Shown: one piece after another, positions 34,091 to 42,030 of the stretch
Layout of the letters: each line of letters starts with the position of its first letter
Position numbering within the stretch: position 1 is the stretch's first letter
Assembly: GCA_964488865.1 (NCBI GenBank)
Contig: CAZAWR010000022.1
Location: 1 to 64,000, forward strand
Source: MWCO01 sp964488865
Lineage (GTDB): Bacteria > Myxococcota_A > Polyangia > Polyangiales > Polyangiaceae
DNA length: 64,000 bases
Direction of reading: 5' to 3'
The notes under the pieces: generated by a model
Database searches by the model: none
The model's input: only the letters and a program-made list of their open reading frames with translations
Told to the model about the DNA's origin: nothing
Made by a program: the position numbers and the translations under genes

Positions 34091-35146
34091 TCACGGGCAG
34101 TACGGACGACCAGGACTTGGCTTCCGGGCCCACGTCTCCCTTCGTTTCAGGAAGGCGCGCACGTCGGCGTGCAGCGTCCCGTGTGTGCGCTCGGCCTTTC
34201 TCTGCGCCTCACGGACGGAGGTGACCTGGGCTCGCGAGGGGCCTGGGCGAACCGGTCGGAACGAGACCCCCAGGGACGCTAGGTATTGCTCGTGCCAGGG
34301 GTAGACGGGGGGCGTGTCCTCGCAACCCGCGACGATGTCCTGCGGGGAGCAGAACACACGGATGTGCATGTGATCGTCGTGGGGGAACGAGGGCTGGCAG
34401 GTCACGTGCCCGAACAGGTCGAGCACTGCTTGGTCTGCCCCCGCGGTTCTGCCGTGTTCCAGAAGAATCGAGCGCAGGTGTTCTGCGAGGTAGATGCGAT
34501 TCACGCGGGCGTCAGGGTGGGACAGGAAGGCCTCGACGAAGGCCCAAGTCCGGGCGATGTCGAGACGAACCGGAATGTCATCCAGCACCTCAGAAAGATC
34601 CCGATAATCGATTCCCGTTCCATTGGGTTCAATAGGAATTGCCTTGGAATGGAATGGAATCCCGCTGGCGTCGAGCAGAGGGAACAGGACATCGACGTCG
34701 CGCCCGCTGCGATGGGAGGCGTGCCCGGAGACATCTCCCCCCTCGGGTCCGGACAGCTCGCCGATGCGAAGGGGGAGGCCAGGAAGTCGCGCCGCCACGC
34801 AGGCTGCCGCGTCCTGGATTGCCGTCACCAACTCCGCCGTTCCGAAACGATGCTCCGGGTCCTTCTCCGGGTCAAAGACGAAGCCCTCGCCTTGCAAGGG
34901 AAGCGGAATGCCACCGAGGAGCCGACCGTGGGTCGGGCTTCCGACAGAGATCGATACGGAAGGGTCGATCTCTGGCGTCACCTGCTTGGAAACTCTATAT
35001 GTTGCGGCATCTTTATATGTATCCACAACGTTTTCAGACATGAACGAAGCGACCGGCTCCGGCGGGTCGCGCGCGGTCGATGGCGAGCCAGAGGAGTGGC
35101 TGCAGCCGGCCAGAAAAAGGACGATCGGAGCAAGGGAGCGACGCAC
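34091..35146 (-). CDS. MepA-like penicillin-insensitive murein endopeptidase lipoprotein (M74)
   Basis: MepA cleaves the D-Ala-meso-DAP cross-link of peptidoglycan. The 351-residue protein has a lipoprotein signal (FLAGC, Cys15), the metal motif GHASHRSGRDVDVLF (like GHRSHQTGLDVDIWL in MepA, which supplies His and Asp ligands) and the third ligand region HDDHMHIRVF. Start is a GTG at 35146, immediately before the signal peptide; an ATG is not available in frame. The C-terminus has a basic tail ending SPGRPYCP. It is divergent from imuB. Its coding sequence has an AT-rich patch near 34985-35040, unlike the rest of the window, which could reflect transfer or relaxed composition. Confidence 0.83.
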   Translation of the reverse strand: MRRSLAPIVLFLAGCSHSSGSPSTARDPPEPVASFMSENVVDTYKDAATYRVSKQVTPEIDPSVSISVGSPTHGRLLGGIPLPLQGEGFVFDPEKDPEHRFGTAELVTAIQDAAACVAARLPGLPLRIGELSGPEGGDVSGHASHRSGRDVDVLFPLLDASGIPFHSKAIPIEPNGTGIDYRDLSEVLDDIPVRLDIARTWAFVEAFLSHPDARVNRIYLAEHLRSILLEHGRTAGADQAVLDLFGHVTCQPSFPHDDHMHIRVFCSPQDIVAGCEDTPPVYPWHEQYLASLGVSFRPVRPGPSRAQVTSVREAQRKAERTHGTLHADVRAFLKRRETWARKPSPGRPYCP

Positions 35147-35220
35147 CCGGCCAGCATAGGGGAGCCCGACGGAATGGCAAGAACCTGCCTGGCGAAGAGT
35201 CCTGGCACAAGACAAAATAG

Positions 35221-35237
35221 CTGATACTATGTTCAGT
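35221..35237 (+). promoter_or_regulatory. LexA (SOS) box of imuB
   Basis: CTGATACTATGTTCAGT lies directly against the imuB start codon (ATG at 35238). Compared with CTRHAMRYBYGTTCAGS it differs at positions 5, 7, 9 and 17, but matches the imuA and dnaE2 boxes closely. A -10-like TACTAT is inside it (35225-35230) and a CTGGCA -35-like sequence is at 35202-35207 with a 17-base spacer. Confidence 0.82.
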
Positions 35238-36785
35238 ATGCCGTGTCGTCGCGTGGCCGCCATCGTGCTCCCCCACTTGCTGTGCGAGTTGGCCGCCCCC
35301 GCGTCCGGCCGCCCGCGGCCTTTCGGCGTCGTGCTGCGCTCCGAGCAAGCGGACCCGGAACCCCTGCGGGCACACACACCCCTGGACGCGGTCGATGACT
35401 CGGCCCGTCGTCTCGGCTTGCGGGCCGGGCTCACCATCGCTGAAGCCCATGCTTTCATGGCGTCCCTCGAGGTACGCACGGTGTCCAGACGGCAGGTTCG
35501 AGAGGCCTTGGCCCGGGTCGCCGAAGCCGCACTCGCCTTCTGCCCCACGGTCGGACTCTCCCCTCCGGATGCAGTCCATCTGGACCTGACCGGGGCAACC
35601 CACCTGCACGGAGGCGAGCTCCCCCTGCTGCACGAGCTCAAGAGCCACGTGGAGCAACTCGGCCACGTCGCACGCGTCGCAATCGCTCAAGGGCCTCGCA
35701 TCGCGGAGATCGTCGCCCGACATGGCCACGACCTGCTGCACGTGGTCGAGCCCGGGGAAGACCTGCACCACCTTCGGGGCTTGCCCGTTTCCGCCTTACC
35801 CATCCACGACGAAACCGCATGCTGGCTCGTTCGGGTGGGCGTCTTGACCATCGGGGATCTCCTGCGGCTTCCCCGGGACCAGGTCTCGGCGAGGCTGGGA
35901 GATAGGGCAGCCGAGGTCATGATGCTGGCCGTCGGGCACGACCCCTGCCCCCTCCAGCCCTACACTCCGCCCCCCACCCTCCGAGAACACGCCAGCTGGG
36001 ACGAAGGGGTGCACGACCTGTCAGCGTTGGTGTTCGTCCTCGGCCGGCTCACCGTCCGGCTGGCAGCCCGACTGCAAGGGCGAGGGCAAGCGCTTCGCTC
36101 CATAGCCATCACCTTCGAGCATGACCGGTCCATCGCCCGGCTCCAGGGCCACCCGGAGGAATTAACGACACAACTTGAGATGCCTGCCCCCATCGATCGA
36201 GCCGAGGATCTGCTTCGCATCCTCCGCGCCCGACTCGAGCCCATGGAGCTTCAGGCCCCCGTCCTCGGCCTTCGGCTCGAGACGACCTTGCTCGTCCCAG
36301 CCCCCCGTGTACAGCTCGACTTGTCTCGCGACGCCACCGTGTCTCCCGATGCGCTGCCCACGTTGCTCGCTGAACTCTCCGCCGAAATTGGCGCCGACCG
36401 GTTCGGAACCCTCTGTCTCGTCGATTCCCACCTTCCCGAAGCCCGATCCTGTCTGCGTCCCCCCGTCCTACGTCCTTTCCACCACGCGCTCTCTCTGCCT
36501 TTCTCGAGGCAGGCCGAGGTCACCCGTCTTCTCCCGAAACCCGTGGCCCTTGGCGAACCATCGCTTTGCCCGGGTGCCCAGTTCGTACTCGAATCCATCC
36601 CTCCCCTGCGGATCGAACAAGTGCAGTTCGACCACCGACTCACGGACATCGCGTGGTGGACTCCCCATCCCGCCTCCCGCGACTACTTCCTCGTCTGGGT
36701 GCGAATCGCCGGAACAGGCGCCAGCGCATGGATCTATCGGGATCGCCGCCAAGGCACCCTCCAGCTCCACGGATGGTTCGACTGA
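35238..36785 (+). CDS. imuB: ImuB, inactive Y-family polymerase-like mutasome hub
   Basis: ImuB is a Y-family-like protein that binds the beta clamp and recruits DnaE2 during SOS translesion synthesis. The 515-residue protein has the family N-terminus RRVAAIVLPHLLCELAAP in which the catalytic Asp residues of true Y polymerases are absent, a palm-like region with DAVHLDLTGATHLHGGE and VAIAQGPRIAEIVARH (segments DLTGATHLHGG, AIAQGPRIAE), a helical middle with LPVSALPIHDETACWLVRVGV, and a C-terminal little-finger-like part ending YFLVWVRIAGTGASAWIYRDR. The in-frame ATG at 35229 lies inside the LexA box; the ATG at 35238, right after it, is the likelier start. It is followed 63 bp on by an alpha/beta hydrolase gene. 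Confidence 0.92.
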   Translation: MPCRRVAAIVLPHLLCELAAPASGRPRPFGVVLRSEQADPEPLRAHTPLDAVDDSARRLGLRAGLTIAEAHAFMASLEVRTVSRRQVREALARVAEAALAFCPTVGLSPPDAVHLDLTGATHLHGGELPLLHELKSHVEQLGHVARVAIAQGPRIAEIVARHGHDLLHVVEPGEDLHHLRGLPVSALPIHDETACWLVRVGVLTIGDLLRLPRDQVSARLGDRAAEVMMLAVGHDPCPLQPYTPPPTLREHASWDEGVHDLSALVFVLGRLTVRLAARLQGRGQALRSIAITFEHDRSIARLQGHPEELTTQLEMPAPIDRAEDLLRILRARLEPMELQAPVLGLRLETTLLVPAPRVQLDLSRDATVSPDALPTLLAELSAEIGADRFGTLCLVDSHLPEARSCLRPPVLRPFHHALSLPFSRQAEVTRLLPKPVALGEPSLCPGAQFVLESIPPLRIEQVQFDHRLTDIAWWTPHPASRDYFLVWVRIAGTGASAWIYRDRRQGTLQLHGWFD

Positions 36786-36848
36786 ACCCAGAGGCCCATA
36801 GCGAGGATTGGGAGTCCTCGAAAGCTTCTCCCATGCTACGACCTTCCC

Positions 36849-37787
36849 ATGCCCACCGACCCCCGCGTCGACGCCTCCGCCGCCTTCCACCGCTCCATGA
36901 AGCGCGTGACGCGCCTGTTCGGGGGACGCCACGGACGGCTCCCCGCTGCCCCTTTACCCCCCCCGAACGAGCTTGACGTCCGTCTGGGGGACGTCCGCCT
37001 CCACGCCTTGGAGTGGCCCGGCCCCGCCCCAACGCTGTTGCTGTTGCACGGATTGAACAACAACGCCTGGTCTTGGGCGCACGTAGCGTCGCTGCTCAGC
37101 CCGAGCCGAAGGATATTGGCACTTTGCCTGCGCGGCCACGGCACAAGCTCCTCGCCCGCCTCGGGATACACTCTGCAAGACACATCGCGAGACCTTCTCG
37201 GCACGCTCGACGCGCTCGGACTGGACACGATCGACCTGGCGGGCCACTCCTGGGGCGGCAAGGTGGCAACCCACTTTGCCTGCACCCACCCGGAGCGAGT
37301 CCGGGCCCTTGCCCTCGCCGACCCCGTGCTCCCCGGGGGACTCAACCGCATCATTCGCACATTCCCGCCCTTGATCACCGCATCCTTGCGTGCCGAGCGC
37401 GGCCCCTTCCCGGACCAGGCGTCCTGGGAAGCCGCCGGCCGAAGCCTCATCTACCTGCAACACTGGGACGAGGTGGACCGCAAGCTCTGGTCCGAGGCGT
37501 TCCGCCGGACCGAGGACGGCGCCTATCATCATGTGTTGCCTGAAGCTGCGTTCGAGGAGATCCTCGGCTCCGCGCTGCGGCAAGACATCTCGGGCCTGTT
37601 ATCCACCCTCCGAATCCCTGTGCTCCTGATGCGCCCCACCTTCACGCTCTCGTTCCTCCCGGGGGAGCTTCGTCCCCTTCGCAAGGCCTTGCCCCACCTC
37701 GTGGAGAAGAGAATCGCCGGAGATCATACGTTCATTCATACCAACCCCCTCGACACCGTCGACGCCCTCCAGACTTTCCTTCCCTAA
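36849..37787 (+). CDS. Alpha/beta hydrolase
   Basis: The 312-residue protein has the alpha/beta-hydrolase pattern: oxyanion segment LLLLHGLNNNAWSW, CLRGHGTSS, nucleophile elbow GHSWGGK with the catalytic Ser, an acidic residue near the end of the core and GDHTFIHTN for the catalytic His. Substrate is unknown. It starts 63 bp after imuB in the same direction, so it may be read from the imuB SOS promoter; a hairpin terminator follows immediately at its stop codon and separates it from dnaE2. This would put a hydrolase in the SOS regulon, which is inference from position. Confidence 0.82.
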   Translation: MPTDPRVDASAAFHRSMKRVTRLFGGRHGRLPAAPLPPPNELDVRLGDVRLHALEWPGPAPTLLLLHGLNNNAWSWAHVASLLSPSRRILALCLRGHGTSSSPASGYTLQDTSRDLLGTLDALGLDTIDLAGHSWGGKVATHFACTHPERVRALALADPVLPGGLNRIIRTFPPLITASLRAERGPFPDQASWEAAGRSLIYLQHWDEVDRKLWSEAFRRTEDGAYHHVLPEAAFEEILGSALRQDISGLLSTLRIPVLLMRPTFTLSFLPGELRPLRKALPHLVEKRIAGDHTFIHTNPLDTVDALQTFLP

Positions 37788-37803
37788 CTCGGCAGGGCCG
37801 AGT
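37787..37803 (+). terminator. Terminator-like hairpin at the hydrolase stop
   Basis: ACTCGGC-AGG-GCCGAGT is a perfect 7-bp stem with a 3-base loop that begins at the last base of the TAA stop. No U-run follows, so it may act as a weak or Rho-assisted terminator. Confidence 0.5.
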
Positions 37804-37811
37804 GCCAGTGC

Positions 37812-37827
37812 AGGGGCTGCCGCCCCT
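37812..37827 (+). terminator. Second hairpin downstream of the hydrolase gene
   Basis: AGGGGC-TGCC-GCCCCT is a perfect 6-bp stem with a 4-base loop, eight bases after the first hairpin. A pair of hairpins just before dnaE2 supports a separate transcription unit for dnaE2. Confidence 0.4.
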
Positions 37828-37867
37828 ACGCTCCCGATGGTCGCTACCCTTGCGCTCGTCGGCCCAA

Positions 37868-37892
37868 GCAACCGGAGTCGGACTCGGGTTGC
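37868..37892. other. 25-nt near-palindrome upstream of dnaE2
   Basis: GCAACC and GGTTGC arms flank GAGTC and GACTC arms around a one-base centre, so the whole 25-nt unit folds into an almost perfect stem (two G:G mismatches). It lies about 80 bp before the dnaE2 LexA box. It may be a protein-binding site or a structure left by an element; I cannot tell. Confidence 0.45.
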
Positions 37893-37970
37893 CCTAACCG
37901 GCCGCCAGCTCATCGGGGCGTGTGATCCTGTTCGGTATCACCTCCTGGACCGAGCCTCTCCGCAAGACAC

Positions 37971-37987
37971 CTGCTACCATGTTCAGT
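37971..37987 (+). promoter_or_regulatory. LexA (SOS) box of dnaE2
   Basis: CTGCTACCATGTTCAGT ends four bases before the chosen ATG (37992). It shares ATGTTCAG and the CTG start with the imuA and imuB boxes. The -10-like TACCAT (37975-37980) is inside the box. No convincing -35 is visible. Confidence 0.83.
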
Positions 37988-37991
37988 GGTC

Positions 37992-40900
37992 ATGTTACCT
38001 CGACTCGTCCCCTCCCCCCCGGAGCCCGCCCACGCGCCGGCCTTCGCTGAGCTCTGCGCCCAGTCGTGCTTCTCTTTCCTCCGTGGCGCGTCCCAGCCCG
38101 AAGAGCTCATCGAGCAGGCCCACAAGCTCGGCCTGTACGCGATCGCCCTGTGCGACACCGATGGCCTGTACGGTCTCGCCCGCGCCCATGCCGCGGCCAA
38201 GCAACTCCAGGTCAAGCTCATCGTCGGAGCCTCTCTCGCCGTCGACAGCCACGACGCTCGGCTCATCCTGCTCGTGCGCAATCACGCGGGCTACCAGAAC
38301 CTGTGCCGCCTGCTCACGATCGCCCATGCCGACAAGCCCAAGGGGACATCTTCCCTCGATCTCGCCGTGCTATCCCCCCACGCCGACGGTCTCTTTGCGG
38401 TTCTTCCCGCGCCCCACGAGGAGAAGCTTTGCGACAAGGTCCTCTCGGCCTTTCCGGCGGAGCACGTACGACTGGCAGTGCAACGGCACATGGGTGCCGA
38501 CCAAGCGAAGCACGAGCAGCTGGCGGTTTCCCTCGCAGCCCAGTTCCGGCTCCGGATCTTTGCCACGGCCCGCCCCCTGTTTCATGTCGCCGATCGCAAA
38601 CAGCTCGCCGACGTGCTGTGCTGCATCCGGGAGAAGACTTCCCTCGACGAGGCCGGGACGTCACTCTTGCCCAACGCCGAGGCTCACTTGTCCTCGGCCA
38701 CGCGCATGTCCCGTCTGTTCGCGGACCACCTCGAGTGGGTGCAGGAGTCCGTGGACGTCGCGGCGCAGTGCACGTTCTCCCTGTCCGAGCTGCGCTACCG
38801 CTTCCCCAGCGACCACTTCCTGCAGGAGGGTGAATCTCCCGATCAAGCCTTGCGACGGCTCGTGCAGGAGCGGTTGCCGTGGCGCTACCCCAACGGTCCT
38901 GAGCCTTCCGTTCGCGCGCAGATCGACAAGGAGCTAGCGCTCATCGAGCAACTGCGCGTCGCGCCCTACTTCCTCAGCGTCTACGAGATCGTCGAGATCG
39001 CTCGGGAGAGGCGGATCCTGTGCCAGGGGCGAGGTAGCGCAGCCAACAGCGCCGTGTGCTTCGTGCTCGGCATCACGGCCGTCGACCCGGCGCGGTCGAG
39101 CCTGCTGTTCGAACGCTTCATGTCCCCGGAGCGAAGCGATCCTCCCGACATCGACGTCGACTTCGAGCATGAGCGGCGCGAGGAGGTCATCCAGGAGATC
39201 TATCGTCGCTACGGTCGGGATCGAGCGGCCATGGTCTCGGAGGTGATTTCGTACCGAGGCAAGAGTGCGCTGCGGGATGTGGGCAAAGCGTTCGGGCTAT
39301 CGATGGATCAGGTAGATCGGTTGTCGGGGACGATGACGCACGGCTGGGAAGGGGTGGAGGTGCCGGCGGAACGTGTGCGGGAGATGGGTCTGGACCCGCA
39401 GGACGCGAGGATCGAGCAAGTGTTTAGGATTGCACGGCAGATTCAGAGATTTCCGAGACATCTGTCGATACACGTGGGGGGATTCGTGCTGTCTTCCTCC
39501 TCGTTGAGCGAGGTGGCGCCGATCGAGCCCGCCCGGATGCCTGGTCGAACCGTGATTCCGTGGGACAAGGACGATCTGGAGACGCTCGGATTCTTCAAGG
39601 TGGACATCCTGGCGCTCGGGATGCTCACGTGCATCCGCAAGGCGTTGGACCTGGTGATGCCGGGGAGTGACCCGCTTGCGGCGTTAGCCTCGATCCCGCC
39701 GGAGGATCCTGCAGTTTACGATTCGTTTTGCCGGGCGGACACGGTGGGGATCTTCCAGATCGAGAGCCGGGCGCAGATGGCCATGTTGCCGCGCCTTGCG
39801 CCGCGGTGTTTCTACGACCTGGTCATCGAGGTGGCCATCGTGCGGCCCGGTCCGATCCAGGGCGGGATGGTGCATCCTTACCTGGCGCGCAGGAGTGGGA
39901 AGGCCCCGATCGATAGCCCGCACCCCTGTCTGTGGCCGATTTTGCGCAGAACGCTCGGCGTGCCTCTGTTTCAAGAGCAGGTCATGCAGATCGCGATCGC
40001 TGGGGCGGGCTACTCGGGGGGGGAGGCCGATCAGCTACGCAGGGACATGGCTGCGTGGCGCAAGCACGGACGACTGATGGAGCATCGAGAGCGCCTGCTG
40101 CGCGGCTTCGAGCGGACGGGCATCTCGAAGCCCTTCGGAGAGCGTCTCTTCAAGCAGATCCAGGGGTTCGGGGAGTATGGGTTCCCGGAGTCTCACGCGG
40201 CCTCCTTCGCGTTGCTCGTGTACGCCTCGGGTTGGCTCAAGACACACCACCACGCCGCCTTCTGCGCTTCGCTCATCAACAGCCAACCCATGGGCTTCTA
40301 CAGCCCCGCGTCGATCGTGCGCGACGCCCAAGCCCATGGCGTGGAGGTGCTTCCGCTCCGGGTCACCCACAGCGACTGGGATTGTACCCTCACGGAGGAT
40401 CGACCTCCCAAGGTGCGGCTTGGACTCCGACTGCTGCAGGGGCTTGGCGAGTCGACGGGTCGGTCCATCGTGGGAGCCCGCGCCGAGGGTCCATTCACAA
40501 GCCTGGACGACTTGTTGCGGCGCACGGCGCTGCGCAAGAACGTGGTCGAGGCCCTGGCCGAAGGAGGAGCGCTCGAGGGCTTGGTCCAGGGACGCCGCCT
40601 TGCGCTGTGGAAGGCGCGTGCGCCTCGCGCAGGGGCGCTGTTCGGCGACGAGGCCCTTCGGGAACCGGAAGTGTGTTTGCCGCCGCTTCGCCCGGCCGAA
40701 CAGCTGGTATTGGACTACGAGCGCGTAGGTTTGTCCTTGCACGATCATCCCATGCGACATCTGCGCGCGAGGTTGACCGGGGTGCTTCAAGCCGAGCAGC
40801 TTGGGAGCCTACGCAACGGGACGGAGGTCGCCGTCGCAGGCGTGGTGCTCAACCGACAGCGGCCGTTCACGGCCAGCGGCGTCGTGTTCATGACGATCGA

Positions 40901-41099
40901 AGACGAAACGGGACTGGTCAACCTGGTGCTCTGGGGCGGGGTGTTCGAGGCCCACCGACACACGGCGGTGCACGCGAGGATTTTGCTGGTGCGCGGCACG
41001 CTGGACAAGCGCGAAGGGGTCACCCACGTCATCGCACGGGACCTCGAACGCGTCGACACCCCCACAAGCTACAAGGTCCGGTCCAGAGACTTCCATTGA
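37992..41099 (+). CDS. dnaE2: Error-prone DNA polymerase III alpha-like DnaE2 (ImuC)
   Basis: DnaE2 is the C-family polymerase that carries out SOS translesion synthesis with ImuA and ImuB. The 1,035-residue protein has an N-terminal PHP domain (FAELCAQSCFSFLRGASQPEELIEQAHKLGLYAIALCDTDGLYG; segments ELCAQSCFSFLRG, ALCDTDGLYG), the polymerase core with RGSAANSAVCFVLGIT and the catalytic motif PPDIDVDFEHERRE (Asp386 and Asp388), and a C-terminal OB fold (VAGVVLNRQRPFTASGVVFMTIEDETGLVNLVLW). The ATG at 37992 follows the LexA box by four bases; a GTG at 37986 would start inside the box. It is shorter than replicative DnaE (about 1,160), as is usual for DnaE2. Confidence 0.95.
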   Translation: MLPRLVPSPPEPAHAPAFAELCAQSCFSFLRGASQPEELIEQAHKLGLYAIALCDTDGLYGLARAHAAAKQLQVKLIVGASLAVDSHDARLILLVRNHAGYQNLCRLLTIAHADKPKGTSSLDLAVLSPHADGLFAVLPAPHEEKLCDKVLSAFPAEHVRLAVQRHMGADQAKHEQLAVSLAAQFRLRIFATARPLFHVADRKQLADVLCCIREKTSLDEAGTSLLPNAEAHLSSATRMSRLFADHLEWVQESVDVAAQCTFSLSELRYRFPSDHFLQEGESPDQALRRLVQERLPWRYPNGPEPSVRAQIDKELALIEQLRVAPYFLSVYEIVEIARERRILCQGRGSAANSAVCFVLGITAVDPARSSLLFERFMSPERSDPPDIDVDFEHERREEVIQEIYRRYGRDRAAMVSEVISYRGKSALRDVGKAFGLSMDQVDRLSGTMTHGWEGVEVPAERVREMGLDPQDARIEQVFRIARQIQRFPRHLSIHVGGFVLSSSSLSEVAPIEPARMPGRTVIPWDKDDLETLGFFKVDILALGMLTCIRKALDLVMPGSDPLAALASIPPEDPAVYDSFCRADTVGIFQIESRAQMAMLPRLAPRCFYDLVIEVAIVRPGPIQGGMVHPYLARRSGKAPIDSPHPCLWPILRRTLGVPLFQEQVMQIAIAGAGYSGGEADQLRRDMAAWRKHGRLMEHRERLLRGFERTGISKPFGERLFKQIQGFGEYGFPESHAASFALLVYASGWLKTHHHAAFCASLINSQPMGFYSPASIVRDAQAHGVEVLPLRVTHSDWDCTLTEDRPPKVRLGLRLLQGLGESTGRSIVGARAEGPFTSLDDLLRRTALRKNVVEALAEGGALEGLVQGRRLALWKARAPRAGALFGDEALREPEVCLPPLRPAEQLVLDYERVGLSLHDHPMRHLRARLTGVLQAEQLGSLRNGTEVAVAGVVLNRQRPFTASGVVFMTIEDETGLVNLVLWGGVFEAHRHTAVHARILLVRGTLDKREGVTHVIARDLERVDTPTSYKVRSRDFH

Positions 41100-41130
41100 G
41101 GGGGCTCTGCCCGGACCTCGCTCGACCTGC

Positions 41131-42027
41131 TCAGCCCCCCGCATCGACCACGAAGGCCCGAAATCCAGCGGATTGCCAGGCTTCGAGGACGTCGTGCTGC
41201 CTTCCAGGGGCGAGGGCGATGACACAGCCGCCACCACCGGCGCCGGTGACCTTCGCGGCAAGGGCACCCGCCGATTGGGCTTCACGGCAGAGCGCTTCTG
41301 ATTCGGGGGTGCTCAACCCCAGAACGCGAAGCCATTCCTGGTTGTCGTTCATGGCGCGAGCGACGGCCCCCCAGTCTCCCGAGGCCAGGGCGCCGCGCGC
41401 GGAACCTACACACGCGCCGATCCCCTCGAGCACATCGCTTCCGGCACCCTTGTGTCGGCGAAGCGCGAGGCTCACAAGCTCGACCATCTCGCGCGTGGAC
41501 GACCGGGTTCCTGTGTCCCCGACGCACAGGGGAATGGGGGTTGTGAGGTGCACGCGCTTCACCCCAGCGGACCGGGAGAACTCGATGCACCCGCCATGGG
41601 TTGCCACGGCCACATCGATTCCAGACGGGTTGCCGTGAAACACGCGTTCCCACGCCATGGCGGCCTCGACCACCTCTCCGTCATCGAAGGGCCTCGCTCG
41701 CGACGCCATCAGGGCGCGCGCCAAGGCGACCCCGAGACAAGCGGAGGATCCGAGCCCTGCGCGGGTGGGGATGTCGATCCGGGCCCGCGCCTCGGCCGAG
41801 ATGCCAACCCGATCGCTGAGCGCGCTGTAAGCCCGAAGCAACTCGGAGTCCGGGTCGAGCGTCCACGCTCCCGAGGCGTCGGCGATGCATAGAGACGGGG
41901 TCTCGGCCGCGCGCGCGGAAGCCCAAGCCCCTTGCCCGATGCTGGCGGCGAGGGCCGGCACGCCGTGAACGACAGCGTGTTCTCCCAGCAGGATGACCTT
42001 CCCGCTCGCCTGGCCCTCGAACCCCAT
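41131..42027 (-). CDS. Mevalonate kinase (GHMP family)
   Basis: Mevalonate kinase phosphorylates mevalonate in the mevalonate pathway to IPP. The 298-residue protein has the GHMP pattern: N-terminal SGKVILLGEHAVVHGVPALA, the ATP loop RAGLGSSACLGVALARAL, GNPSGIDVAVATHGG and the C-terminal KVTGAGGGGCVIAL. It is the second gene of a minus-strand pair, three bases after the polyprenyl synthase stop, and lies opposite fni. This grouping is the reason to prefer mevalonate kinase over other GHMP kinases. Other pathway genes are not in the window. Confidence 0.88.
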   Translation of the reverse strand: MGFEGQASGKVILLGEHAVVHGVPALAASIGQGAWASARAAETPSLCIADASGAWTLDPDSELLRAYSALSDRVGISAEARARIDIPTRAGLGSSACLGVALARALMASRARPFDDGEVVEAAMAWERVFHGNPSGIDVAVATHGGCIEFSRSAGVKRVHLTTPIPLCVGDTGTRSSTREMVELVSLALRRHKGAGSDVLEGIGACVGSARGALASGDWGAVARAMNDNQEWLRVLGLSTPESEALCREAQSAGALAAKVTGAGGGGCVIALAPGRQHDVLEAWQSAGFRAFVVDAGG

Positions 42028-42030
42028 GGC

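Noticed and set aside
37837..38937. A 366-codon plus-strand frame across the dnaE2 start
   Set aside because: Out-of-frame shadow of dnaE2, Ser/Arg/Pro rich; it would also begin among the hairpins.
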